Shown here in pieces: positions 42,962-52,570 of a stretch of 64,000 nucleotides of DNA (positions are counted from its first letter, which is position 1; the number at the start of each line of letters is the position of its first letter). The notes under the pieces were generated by a model. It worked only from the letters and a program-made list of their open reading frames with translations. It made no database searches and was not told where the DNA came from. This DNA comes from Nitzschia sp. pyKryTriq1 (lineage: Eukaryota > Bacillariophyta > Bacillariophyceae > Bacillariales > Bacillariaceae): the NCBI GenBank assembly GCA_956465555.1, contig OY101116.1, positions 2,914,001-2,978,000 on the forward strand, read 5' to 3'. A program made the translations under genes and the position numbers.

Positions 42962-44515
42962 ATGCCCTCCTGTCGTCGGCGGCGAGAATTCTCCATGCTT
43001 CATTTTCAATTGCTGCTGTTGGTTTGGTCCGTGATGTCTTCACGCAGCCAGGCGTCAAGACTGCCCTTTGGGCGGCAAACTTCAGCTTTTGCAATGCCAA
43101 CATCTGGTAAAGTTCAAGGTCGTCATGTCACAGGCCAACCACCTTACAATATTGCTTCAGTTGACATTTCTCAGCAATGGATAGAACTGGTCGAACAAGG
43201 AAAAGTGGCCGCAACGGTTCAAGTCCCTGAAGGCACGGATGGATCGGATAATATTAATATGATTTCGGTGAGATATGGCGTTCGGCTAGTGACAAAGGAG
43301 AACCAAACTTTGGCCTGTGAAGAATTCGTGGAAGAGGCAGCATCGGAGGAGGAACCGGGACAACAAGTAAATGAATCAAAACTCGTCCGATCGATCAATG
43401 AAACGCTAGCTGGTCTCCAAAGCGATGAGGCTAGTAGTAGTAGTGGGTCTACTATCAATTTTGTATTGGATGGAGACTTTGCCGCTCAGCTTCAGCTTGT
43501 GCGTACATTGCGGCCGCCTCCGTCTCCTGGTTTTTCAGGTTCGACAACATCCGTTCCACCAGCGTACAATTCCGAAACCGATTCGTTTGTGACTGGTCCG
43601 CTACGGTTAGAGCTTCGACCTCGGGTTGGATCCCTGTATCAAAGTGGGATGAAGAATTCCTGGGACGTCTTTCACAACGTGAGTCCCGCAGATACTCGTG
43701 GTCATTTTTTGCTGCTGCCAACGTTGGCCGACGACGACAACAAAAATAGCAACTGGCGTGGTCAAATCTTCACACATGACGATTGCAATGATATGGTGCA
43801 CTTGACCAGCTCGATAGAGCCTGCCGGATCACTTTTCTTGGGATACAATAGTGTGGGAGCTGGCGCGAGTCAGAACCATATTCATTGCCACGCCTGGCCT
43901 AGCCCACCGCTGCCGCTGCAAAATAGACCAAGCTCCACTACGACTACTATCGCGGAGGAGGGTGAAACTCAAGATAACACAGTTCTAGCAGAGAACCCTG
44001 CCACTGGGTGGGATTGTTATGCGGTGTCAAGAATCGGTTCCATGTACGACATTTGCGACGTCGAGGATGGCAAGGTGGAAGTTTCTTATCTGAAATATCC
44101 AGTATTTTGTGTGCTGCTATCGGCGTCGGATCACGATTTAGATCTTCTCGGAAAGGCGCTCGCGGCAACATTGGATGCGGTCGGGGATGCGCCCCATAAC
44201 ATTGGCTTTCTGAATCGATTACAACCCATGGAAGAGGACGAGGGCGAGGGCGAGGAGCCGTCGCAAAAGTATACTGATGTGTATGTATTTGCACGATCAA
44301 AAGAACGATCGACGGTACTTCCGTCGCTAAAACTCGGTATCAGTGAAATGATGGGGGTATTTCATGCTCAAAGCGATCACGAATTGCAGGTTCTGAGTGG
44401 CCAGGACAATGTGGAGGAAGGTCCCATGTTCCAAGCACTGAGTGAAGTTTCCTTTGTGGACGAGGAAGAGCTATGGGACTCAATAAAGGAGAATCTTAGG
44501 AGGCTAGAGTCGTAA
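42962..44515 (+). CDS. VTC2/GDPGP-like HIT-superfamily protein with plastid-type presequence
   Basis: Single exon, 517 residues; Met 12 is an alternative start. The core resembles GDP-hexose phosphorylases (plant VTC2, animal GDPGP1): DVFHNVSPADTRGHFLLLP, then LFLGYNSVGAGASQNHIHCHAW. The catalytic triad reads H306-x-H308-x-H310, HIT-hydrolase style, whereas VTC2-type enzymes have HxHxQ. That could mean a hydrolase rather than a transferase activity, so the substrate is open. The N-terminus has a hydrophobic stretch (MLHFQLLLLVWSVM) and TSAFAMP at 39-45, suggesting plastid or secretory entry. Low-complexity acidic inserts lie around 120-135 and 420-430. Confidence 0.82.
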   Translation: MPSCRRRREFSMLHFQLLLLVWSVMSSRSQASRLPFGRQTSAFAMPTSGKVQGRHVTGQPPYNIASVDISQQWIELVEQGKVAATVQVPEGTDGSDNINMISVRYGVRLVTKENQTLACEEFVEEAASEEEPGQQVNESKLVRSINETLAGLQSDEASSSSGSTINFVLDGDFAAQLQLVRTLRPPPSPGFSGSTTSVPPAYNSETDSFVTGPLRLELRPRVGSLYQSGMKNSWDVFHNVSPADTRGHFLLLPTLADDDNKNSNWRGQIFTHDDCNDMVHLTSSIEPAGSLFLGYNSVGAGASQNHIHCHAWPSPPLPLQNRPSSTTTTIAEEGETQDNTVLAENPATGWDCYAVSRIGSMYDICDVEDGKVEVSYLKYPVFCVLLSASDHDLDLLGKALAATLDAVGDAPHNIGFLNRLQPMEEDEGEGEEPSQKYTDVYVFARSKERSTVLPSLKLGISEMMGVFHAQSDHELQVLSGQDNVEEGPMFQALSEVSFVDEEELWDSIKENLRRLES

Positions 44516-45583
44516 ATACTCCTAGTCATGTCCTCATAACATCTTCAAAAGGCAATGCACAAAGTCGGAAATGGAGGGCATTCATGTCATGGAATGGTGT
44601 TGGTACTGGCGCCGCGCATGGTTGGCGAAACTTCTTTACCATGCGGCCAGTGGCGAGGAAAGATCATGAGTACCGCTTGCCTGTCTGTGCCTTTCTCGTA
44701 AGGGAATTGCTACGCTGATGAATTGTCTACTAGCTAAGCGAGAATGGTAGTTTACAAGCGAGTACAATAGGCTAGCCCTAGCTCTAGCTAGTTTTCAACG
44801 TATAATCTTTCTACTGTCTCGAGAGCTCCAGAGAGCGCTTTTGAGTACCAGTACCTGGTACGATGCCTATACTGGTAGTTGCTTCATGGACATGAACAGG
44901 TACAAGGTCATGGATCAATAATTGAGGGGAGGTGAAGCAGGTCGTAGTCCTCCCAGTCCTGAGACTCTTATTTATTTTTGTACCGTACGAAGTACAAGTA
45001 CCCAGGCCTGGTCCTGTTGTGGGAGGTGGTGGAGGGAGTGCGTGCCATCCGACCGTCGAATGAGTCGACTATCTTCACAGTCCTTTATGTACTGTTTACT
45101 GTACAGTAGTACCGATACTGTACCTGGTATGCGTTGTACTCGTGCCAGGTACGTACTACTACTACTGTACCAGGTACCTGGTACGAGTACAGTACTGGTA
45201 CGGTACCAGGTACCGGTACCGGTACTCTCGACTCTTACGGACCAGGTACTCTTATCGTGCGTGTCTCATCTCGTGTCTCGTGTCGTCTACGTCTTCTGTC
45301 CGGCGTACGTGCGTGTTGCCCTCCCGGCTCGCCAAAGCAAACTTTCAAACCGACAAAACAACACAACTCTCCAACACGCGAGACACGAGCGACGATGAAG
45401 CGAAGCGAGAAGCGAGAGAAAAAATGGTCATCCTTATTATTATTTGTTTTTGTCGGTCGACGACTCTCTGTAGAGAGCTAGTCTACAGAGGGTAGACAAC
45501 TGGTACGAGTAACTCGTGCTCTTACGTCAAGCTACGAGCCTTCTCGTCATTTCTGTGGTCCAAACAGAGAGAGTTACTTTACA
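44516..45583. repeat. Intergenic DNA rich in GGTACC/GTAC palindromes
   Basis: Over 45107-45250 the DNA is almost a run of nested palindromes built from TGGTAC, CCAGGTACC and TACCGGTA (two overlapping copies at 45211-45224). It lies 350-480 bp upstream of the ArfGAP-type gene. Open frames across it reflect the repeats and are not genes. Confidence 0.7.
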
Positions 45584-47038
45584 ATGTCGAAAGAAGCGGA
45601 ACAAAAAGTGAAAAAGTTGGCTCGCCTCGCAGGCAACAGCGTTTGCGCAAATTGTGGGACGAGCAAGAAGTTTGGATTTTCCACTGTATGCATCAAGTTC
45701 CACACCTTCGTCTGTAACAACTGCAAGTCGTCTCATCAGGCAATCAGCCACCGATGCAAATCCCTCACCATGTCGAGCTGGACTGATGCCGAGGTGGCTG
45801 AACTGGAGGCAAAGGGGAACGACCATGCTAGGCGCACTTGGCTCAAAAATGCCCCGCCTGTTGGCACCGGGGGACGACCTAAGGAAGGGGATCATGTTGA
45901 TGTCTTTAAGCGATTTGTTGTCGATGTGTATGAGCGAAAACGGTACTACGGAGAAGATACTGGAGCCCTGCCTGCTGCGGCGCCTCAGCAGCACGTAGCT
46001 ACAGCTGTTCCAATATCTCATCCACCCCCAGCAGCAGCAGCTCGACAAACCGCCCAACGTGCCATGCCGCCGTTGGCAGCCCCTGCTCCTAGACCGACTG
46101 CACCTGCTCCTGTTCCAGCTGCCGACCTGTTAGATTTTTCGGGTGTTTCTCCTGCTCCGGCCCCTGCCTCATTTCAAGCCGATTTTGATACATTTGGTTC
46201 TAGTCCCGCCCCTGCTCCATCGCCGTCGTCTTCGTTTCAGGCAGATTTTAGCAGTGTCCAGACCCCGGCTCCTGCGCCTAGTAGCTCGGCATTTGGTTTC
46301 ATTGCTGCCCCGCCCGCCGCGGCACCTGCCCCCACTCCAGCTCCAGCACCCATGGCATCTTCGGGGTTTGCCTTCATCTCGAAACCTCCAGCGGCGCCAC
46401 CTGCTCCTGCTGGATTCTCTAATAAGAACGATTTTGCCGATTTTGCAGGAATGTCCATTTCCTCTTCATCGCCTGCTCCAGCACAGCCCCAACCGGTTGC
46501 GGCAAAGAAACCCATCATGTCGCATTCGGCCGCGAATCAAAAGGCTTCACTTATATCGTCGATGGATGCCATACCGGCGCCTTCACAGCAGCTCTCAATG
46601 AATTTTGGAGGGATGCAGCAACAGCAGCAGCAAGGTGGGTTCGGAGGCATGGGAATGAATATGAATAACATGCCACAGGGTATGGGAATGAATGTGAATA
46701 ACATGTCGCAGCAGCAAAGAATGATGATGCAACAACAGCAACAGCAACGCATGATGATGATGCAACAGCAAGGCATGGGTATGGGCATGGGTATGGGCGG
46801 AATGAACATGAACAACAATAATAATAATATGGGCATGAATCCAGGTATGATGGGTGGTGGAATGAACGGTGGTGGTATGGGAATCAGCATGATGACACCT
46901 CAGCAAATGATGAACTTTGGAGGTGCCGGTCAATCGAATACAGGCAACTCAAACAATATGATGAACAATCAAAATACAATGAGCAGCCTTTCCATGAATG
47001 GTTTGGATATTAACGCATGGACGACCGGGAAAAAGTAA
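45584..47038 (+). CDS. ArfGAP-domain protein, AGFG-like, arginine finger replaced by Gln
   Basis: Single exon, 484 residues. The N-terminal 120 residues are an ArfGAP zinc domain: C21, C24, C44 and C47 bind zinc, followed by SHQAISHRCKSLTMSSW and W86LKNAP. The pattern CX2C-x19-CX2C-x4-Q puts Gln52 where active ArfGAPs have the catalytic Arg. The HRCKSLTM block is closest to AGFG/HRB proteins. Residues 120-310 are Pro/Ala-rich with DFDTFG- and DFADFAG-type motifs like endocytic adaptor-binding sites. Residues 340-470 are a Gln/Met/Gly/Asn-rich prion-like tail. It may act in membrane traffic as a scaffold rather than a GTPase activator. Confidence 0.88.
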   Translation: MSKEAEQKVKKLARLAGNSVCANCGTSKKFGFSTVCIKFHTFVCNNCKSSHQAISHRCKSLTMSSWTDAEVAELEAKGNDHARRTWLKNAPPVGTGGRPKEGDHVDVFKRFVVDVYERKRYYGEDTGALPAAAPQQHVATAVPISHPPPAAAARQTAQRAMPPLAAPAPRPTAPAPVPAADLLDFSGVSPAPAPASFQADFDTFGSSPAPAPSPSSSFQADFSSVQTPAPAPSSSAFGFIAAPPAAAPAPTPAPAPMASSGFAFISKPPAAPPAPAGFSNKNDFADFAGMSISSSSPAPAQPQPVAAKKPIMSHSAANQKASLISSMDAIPAPSQQLSMNFGGMQQQQQQGGFGGMGMNMNNMPQGMGMNVNNMSQQQRMMMQQQQQQRMMMMQQQGMGMGMGMGGMNMNNNNNNMGMNPGMMGGGMNGGGMGISMMTPQQMMNFGGAGQSNTGNSNNMMNNQNTMSSLSMNGLDINAWTTGKK

Positions 47039-47271
47039 GATTAAACTGAATTTACGATGATGTAGGATTGTTTTTGTCCTTGGATAAGATGGATTGAACC
47101 ATCGTTGGCCACCATTTGCGTGCGTTGTATTTCCTCTCGTGAAAGAATGAGCAGTTTAATTTTTTCGTTATTGCAGCTTCGAATGTTTTAGACGGCGGCC
47201 TTTCAAAAAAAAAACTGCTGCTGATTCATCGTGACGAGTATCTTCTCGTTGCGCCAATGCCCATTCTTCTT

Positions 47272-47856
47272 TTAAGAATTGTTTTGCTTCACCATACATA
47301 CCAGATCATTCCCTAGCACAAAAGATAGCGCGTTTCCCGCTTGGAATTCAAGTTGGATTGCTTTAGGTAGCTTCTTTCGCTCCAGTTCGTCCGCTACTCG
47401 GAACCCAAACGCCTCATAAAATCCTATCGTTGGCTTTAATGTCAAGAGGCAGAGTTGCGAGTGTTGCTCGTCGCTATAGTGGCGATCCAGGAGAGCCTGG
47501 ACAATGGCGCTACCGATTCGTTGGTTGCGACGTTCTGGTATCACGTACAGTGATGCAAGTTCCGAGCATTGATCATCCAAGGGTCGTATTTGACCGAACC
47601 CCAATAATGCACTACTATTCTCGCCGCTTTCCTCACAAGCTACAAGCAAGGTTTCCAACGAAATGGAAAGAGGATTCATCGCTTTTTGAAAGAGTATCTT
47701 CCGAGCCGAAGAAACTTCTTGCGCCGTTGCAGGCCGAATGGAATATGAATCAGCGGTAAGGAAAAGTGTGACAACGAAAAAAAGTAGTAGAAGCAAGGGG
47801 TCGCCGGTTTGCTTCCAAGGGGACACCATCCTAATGCTGCTGGGAGATATGGTCAT
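47272..47856 (-). CDS. GNAT-family N-acetyltransferase with signal peptide
   Basis: Single exon, 194 residues. An N-terminal hydrophobic segment (LLLLLFFVVTLFLTADS, about 21-37) looks like a signal peptide or anchor. The GNAT fold follows: IRPATAQEV, SALLGFGQIRPL, ASLYVIPERRNQRIGSAIVQALL (acetyl-CoA pyrophosphate loop RNQRIGSA), LTLKPTIGFYEAFGFRV and the end VCMVKQ. The YSIRP right after the hydrophobic stretch could be a plastid entry signal with an aromatic +1 residue. The acceptor substrate cannot be told. It is convergent with the ArfGAP-type gene. Confidence 0.83.
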   Translation of the reverse strand: MTISPSSIRMVSPWKQTGDPLLLLLFFVVTLFLTADSYSIRPATAQEVSSARKILFQKAMNPLSISLETLLVACEESGENSSALLGFGQIRPLDDQCSELASLYVIPERRNQRIGSAIVQALLDRHYSDEQHSQLCLLTLKPTIGFYEAFGFRVADELERKKLPKAIQLEFQAGNALSFVLGNDLVCMVKQNNS

Positions 47857-48827
47857 CTATTTCGGCAGGGGGTAGAGAACCTGCTGCAAGCTACCCGAAC
47901 TAGCCGGATTGGAGAATGGAAATCGTTTGTCCTTATGACGCAAATATTAGTATTAATATTTAATATACTCAATCGTCATCCCTCGCTGCCGCTGACTTCA
48001 GTTTCTGTTTTACATCTGCGAAAACACAACTTCACACTCGACAACCCACAACCCACTGTTCTATTACTCTGCTACTCGTTGTGTGTACCGGTATGACACA
48101 TGACACCTGGTACCAAGGCTGGTACTGCTTTCATTCCCCTGTTACTCTTTGCCATACACCGGCACCGGTACAGTACGTCTCCTACGGCACCCGTAGGATT
48201 ACACGAGCGAAAATTGCGCGTAAAAATTGCCACCGACTGGAAAACTAAAACGGTCGAGCTAGTCGGTGCGGTCGAGCGGGTCTCGACGTTTGTCCGTCGG
48301 CCCCCCCCCCCCCCTCGTCCCCCCCTGCCTAAGACCGGTGCTGTAGCTAAGTACAGGTAGGTAGGGGCTATTTCATTATCAAAATCGAAGCGAAACGAAG
48401 CTCACGTACCGGGAGCGAACACGCCGTTGGTCCTCGTACTGTAGAAGTACGTCATCATTCACCATCCCACATCGCGACGCAACGGACAACGGCCGAGCGC
48501 CGGGCGAACCCTGCGAACCATCACAACAACACGCACGATGCCCAATCAATCATGATGGCTAAAAGACCGTAATTTTTCCCCTTTTCCCGCCTCGTTCATA
48601 TTGTTGTTCGTCGCATTCTCCTTTCCTCTGATTTGTGTACTACATGCAATTCCGTCTTTTGTTGCTGTTTTGCTCATCGCTGAACACACAATACCCGGTA
48701 CAAGACCGAAAGCCAAGAAATTTGAAACAATAAGGGGTCGAGTTGTTATTGTTGGTAGTTGCTAACATTGGTGCTCAAAAAGAAAGGGCTAGCTCCACTC
48801 TGATCTAGAGGAGATTCACCGAGGAAG
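47857..48827. other. Intergenic, includes poly-C tract
   Basis: 971 bp without a supported gene. A C14 run at 48301-48314 and a C6 run just after it, inside a GC-rich region; TACCGGTA at 48086-48093; ATTAATATTAA-type sequence at about 47947-47960. Confidence 0.6.
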
Positions 48828-50207
48828 ATGGATCTAAATCGGTTGGTGTGGGTAACCGTTGGGAAAACGGATCACCAGGCTTGGCTCGTCGACGATAATA
48901 CGAAAAACGCGAAGGCTAGTAGCGGCGAGGAAGATACAATATTAGTTCAATGGGATGTTGCCCGTTTCAATGAATGGGTACCCAGGTCGGCCGTTCGTCA
49001 GGGAATGCCCAGTCGGCGTCGATGTGAATCGCTAGTCCCTCGAACGGCCCTCCTGCCCGAGACCGCGGCAAAAAGCAAAGGAAAAGGTCCACTATCAAGA
49101 AATGATAATCCAAGAAATGATAATCCAAAATCGAAAGTTGGGGAGACTGGTCGACGCAAGCTTCAGATAAAGAAGCGGCCTCGACCTTCTCGAAGTGCCC
49201 AGGTCGAGGGAAGCAAGAAAAATGAGGAGTCATCGGAAACGCAGCCCTTCTTTTACAAAAGAACCAAGGTGGAGGAGCGTGAGGAGCCTGTAGCAACCGA
49301 GACTATTTGTATTTCTACTGTGAAACGCAGTACAAGGCGTGATGTTGCTGCCTCGAGCATCCTGGAAAGCAAGAGCCTACCAATTACTAAACGGGCTCGA
49401 ACAGAGAATATCGCAGACGAGCACGAGGGCAGTATCTTCGAACAGCAAGCTGGGTGTCACGAGGAGGTAGAGGAAATTGTGTTGAAGCCATGTGCAGTGG
49501 GGGCCTCCAATGATGGAAATGTCCGTGAAGAGAATGAAGTTGAAGCAGAAGACAAGGACCGAAATAGGAGTGATGTTTCGATCAAGGTTGAAATTGGAGC
49601 ACAGGATGTCGATGGGGAAGGGGAAGACTCCTGGACAAAGACACAACAGCGAGTTTTCCATGAATTGCTGACTGGACAGAGCCTTTTCACCCCAAAAAGC
49701 GAGAAGAGTGAGATTAGAAGACATTTTTTTGGTGAGAAGCAAGATACGACGAAGGGAGATTTCAGATTGACCATTGTTGATAGAACACCAGATTCTTCAA
49801 TGCGGTGGAAAGTATCCAAAGTATCACCAGATGATATTTTTGCAGACAGTGAAGAAATCGGTGTTGGCCAAGACTTGAGAAAGACTCCTCGCGCCGGTAG
49901 CGACTGTGGGAAGAATGGCGACTGTGTGAGTGAAAGCGGGGCATCTTCCGTTCCAACCTTGAATAGTCTATCAAGCAGTACCAATGCGGTGGATGAGATC
50001 TTGAATTCTCCCCCACGCGCAGATGTGAAGTGCGGTTCTTTGGCTAAAGACCGCGGCACTAGGGTGGCAGGCGAAGAATCGTTTGAAGATTCCATTCTCC
50101 GAGATGTTCAACAGCTAGCCTCTTCATCCATGCAGCTGGTGGTTGGACCTCACAAGAATCTCCTACTGCTAGCAAGCGTGCTCGATTTCTTGCCACATGA
50201 TAGTTAA
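48828..50207 (+). CDS. Unknown, probably nuclear protein with Tudor/chromo-barrel-like N-terminus
   Basis: Single exon, 459 residues. Residues 5-58 (VWVTVGKTDHQAWLVDD, then ILVQWDVARFNEWVP) have the hydrophobic/aromatic spacing of a small Tudor or chromo-barrel fold, as in the MRG15-like protein of this window (ERWV there, NEWV here). The rest is charged and disordered with basic clusters (RRKLQIKKRPRPSR, KRSTRRD, KRAR) that could be nuclear signals, and acidic stretches. A short segment DSWTKTQQRVFHELLTGQSLF looks helical. No enzyme motif seen and no family name recognised. Confidence 0.72.
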   Translation: MDLNRLVWVTVGKTDHQAWLVDDNTKNAKASSGEEDTILVQWDVARFNEWVPRSAVRQGMPSRRRCESLVPRTALLPETAAKSKGKGPLSRNDNPRNDNPKSKVGETGRRKLQIKKRPRPSRSAQVEGSKKNEESSETQPFFYKRTKVEEREEPVATETICISTVKRSTRRDVAASSILESKSLPITKRARTENIADEHEGSIFEQQAGCHEEVEEIVLKPCAVGASNDGNVREENEVEAEDKDRNRSDVSIKVEIGAQDVDGEGEDSWTKTQQRVFHELLTGQSLFTPKSEKSEIRRHFFGEKQDTTKGDFRLTIVDRTPDSSMRWKVSKVSPDDIFADSEEIGVGQDLRKTPRAGSDCGKNGDCVSESGASSVPTLNSLSSSTNAVDEILNSPPRADVKCGSLAKDRGTRVAGEESFEDSILRDVQQLASSSMQLVVGPHKNLLLLASVLDFLPHDS

Positions 50208-50845
50208 AATGAAGCGAGACTAGATTCTTTGTTGACAGTCTGCTTCCTCTCGTCTACCGGTAGAGCAGCCCTCTATCCCTGTACTCGTAGCTCTACTCTA
50301 CCGCACGTTGTTTTGCCAAGTGTAATAGATACGTACAGTACCTGGTGCACTGTACCGTACGCCGCACCCTGGTACGAAGACTCTGTCTCTCTCTACTCTC
50401 CGCTGCTTTGTGCTCATCTCTCTCTCTCTCTCTTTCTAGTAGCGTAGAGAGAGAGTAGACTCTAGCTAGTAGTACAGAGTAGATAAACCGTGGATGTCGA
50501 TGGATCCCGCATCATCCCGCCCCCCACCCCGGCAGAGTGCCCCGGCATACCCCGCATGTCTTCGCCACTACCTCCGCGCGTTGTTGCGCGATATGGGCTT
50601 TTTTCTTCGACCAGCACGATCACATCTGACGCCGTACCGACGACGCGATCGGAAATCTTTTCGCGCATCCAAAAAATAAACAACTTCCAATTAACTTCCA
50701 ACTTCCAACATCCGATGGTAATAGACTATCGGTGCAGTTCCGGTATGGTTCTCTGATGCGATCGCCGATGAAGAGCGGTGTGTAAATATTGTGAGCTGTG
50801 TTAGCGTCTGTGAGCACATTATATTTCCAACAAGAAAATATCACC
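50208..50845. other. Intergenic, (TC)n tract
   Basis: No supported gene. TACCGGTA at 50255-50262; a (TC)n tract at 50416-50432. Confidence 0.55.
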
Positions 50846-52502
50846 ATGAGGTTTGCATTGGTGACTAGGAATAACCTGGAGCTGCTACTATTCCTATTCG
50901 CAGTGATTCGACTCTCCAGTGCGAGTGTCGACTCAAGCCAATGGGGACCAAATCCCATCAGTAAACGAGGTATCTCGGCTTCCTTTGCTCGAGGTGCTGC
51001 CGTTGTCGAACAGTCTGGAACGAAAGGTACGCATGCACATTCCCAGCGAGGCGGAGGCGATGAGTCGTCCTCTGACGGCAAGGCCACCATCACTGCCTCA
51101 GTTTTCAATCTCGTCAACAATGTGGCGGGAGCTGGAATTTTGACGCTATCAGCAGCAATGGCCTCTGGTTCGGGTTGGATTCCGGCGATGCTGATTTGTG
51201 CAGTTCTTGGTGCGCTGAGTGGTCATGCCTTTGCAATCATCGGAGAAGCTTGTGAACTGACGGGTGAAGAAGATTTCAAAGTAAGTGATGTACAAGTACA
51301 AAGAGTCAGTCTGTCTACTCGTGTTTCGTTGGCTGGAGTAAGTGAGGACTCAATTTGATCTGTACAACAGGGTCTGTGGGCTAAAACTATTGGAGAAAAG
51401 TCGACATTCTTGGTGGATGCTATGATTGCTATTATGTGCCTAGCTTGTGCTGTCATCTACTCTGGAATTCTGGGTGATGTCTTCACACCATTGCTTGCCC
51501 AAGCTGGGTTTCCGGATCAATGGAATGGGAGAACATCGAATATCATTGCTATTACTATGGCACTACTTTTACCTCTTTCCTTGATCAAGGATCTCTCTGC
51601 GCTTGCGTTTACATCTATCTTGGGATTCGGTGCTATCATGTACACGGTTGTCTTCATGGTGATTCGTGCGCTGGACGGAACCTACAAGATTGGAACGGGG
51701 AAGTTCGCCGTGGAAGGAGTCCTCGCGGCCATGCCATCTTTTGAGAAGTCTTCTCTCTGGAATTTTGACTTCAGCTCACTTGTCTTGGCGTCGAATCTTG
51801 GCTTGGCATACATCGCTCACTATAATGGGTACGTTTGTACCATACATTCTTCCTGGACTCTTCGTCAAAGTCTAGCTTCGATTTCTCATCCATTGCCCTG
51901 GTGCTCTCTACAGACCCAACTTCTATAGGAGTCTGAAAGACGCGAACTCAAAGAGGTTTCGTCGAATGGTGGATATTTCTTTTCTTGTGCTTGTCGCAAT
52001 TTATATTGTTGCTATGACGGCAGGATACGGTACTTTCGGTGAGGCGTGTCAGGGAAACATATTGCTAAACTATCATCCTGGTGATATCCTTTCCACTCTT
52101 GGGCGTGTTGCAACGGGATTTAGTATCCTTTTCGGCTTTCCATTGGTTGCCTGTGGAGCTCGGGAGTCGATTGTCGGCGTGGCTGGGAGCGTTGGGCTTG
52201 ATGCAATAGGCGCCGACAAGAACCACTTTCTTCTTGTCTTGGGCATTCTTAGCTTTGTGACGGCAATTTCTTGTACAGTGAAGGATGTTTCATTAGTTGT
52301 CGGCCTTACAGGCGCTGCAATGGGATCATTCATTGTTTATATCTGCCCGGCAATCATATATACGAAGGCTGTCGCGCTGGCGAACGGTCAAGGTAGCGTT
52401 GAGCACAGACGAGCAAAACTAAATCTCGGTATGGTGCCATTTGGATTGTGCATCGCTTTCCTCGGATGCTTCATGACAATTAAAGATGCAATGAGCAAGT
52501 AA
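50846..52502 (+). CDS. Amino acid permease of the AAAP/SLC38 type
   Basis: Three exons, 50846-51280, 51371-51828 and 51914-52502; introns 90 and 85 bp (phases 0 and 2); 493 residues. After an N-terminal hydrophobic stretch that may be a signal peptide (residues 8-25) and a polar leader, the transporter core starts at residue ~77 with ITASVFNLVNNVAGAGILTLSAAM, the family unwound-helix motif. About eleven membrane segments follow, with YIAHYNGPNFYRSLKDANSKRF across the second splice. It would carry small neutral amino acids with H+ or Na+. Location (plasma membrane, vacuole or other) is not clear. Confidence 0.9.
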
Positions 52503-52570
52503 AAGTAATAATACGAGGCATGAAATAAACGTATTGCTCTAGGTTAGCAGGCAGTGGCTATCGGAAAAGC

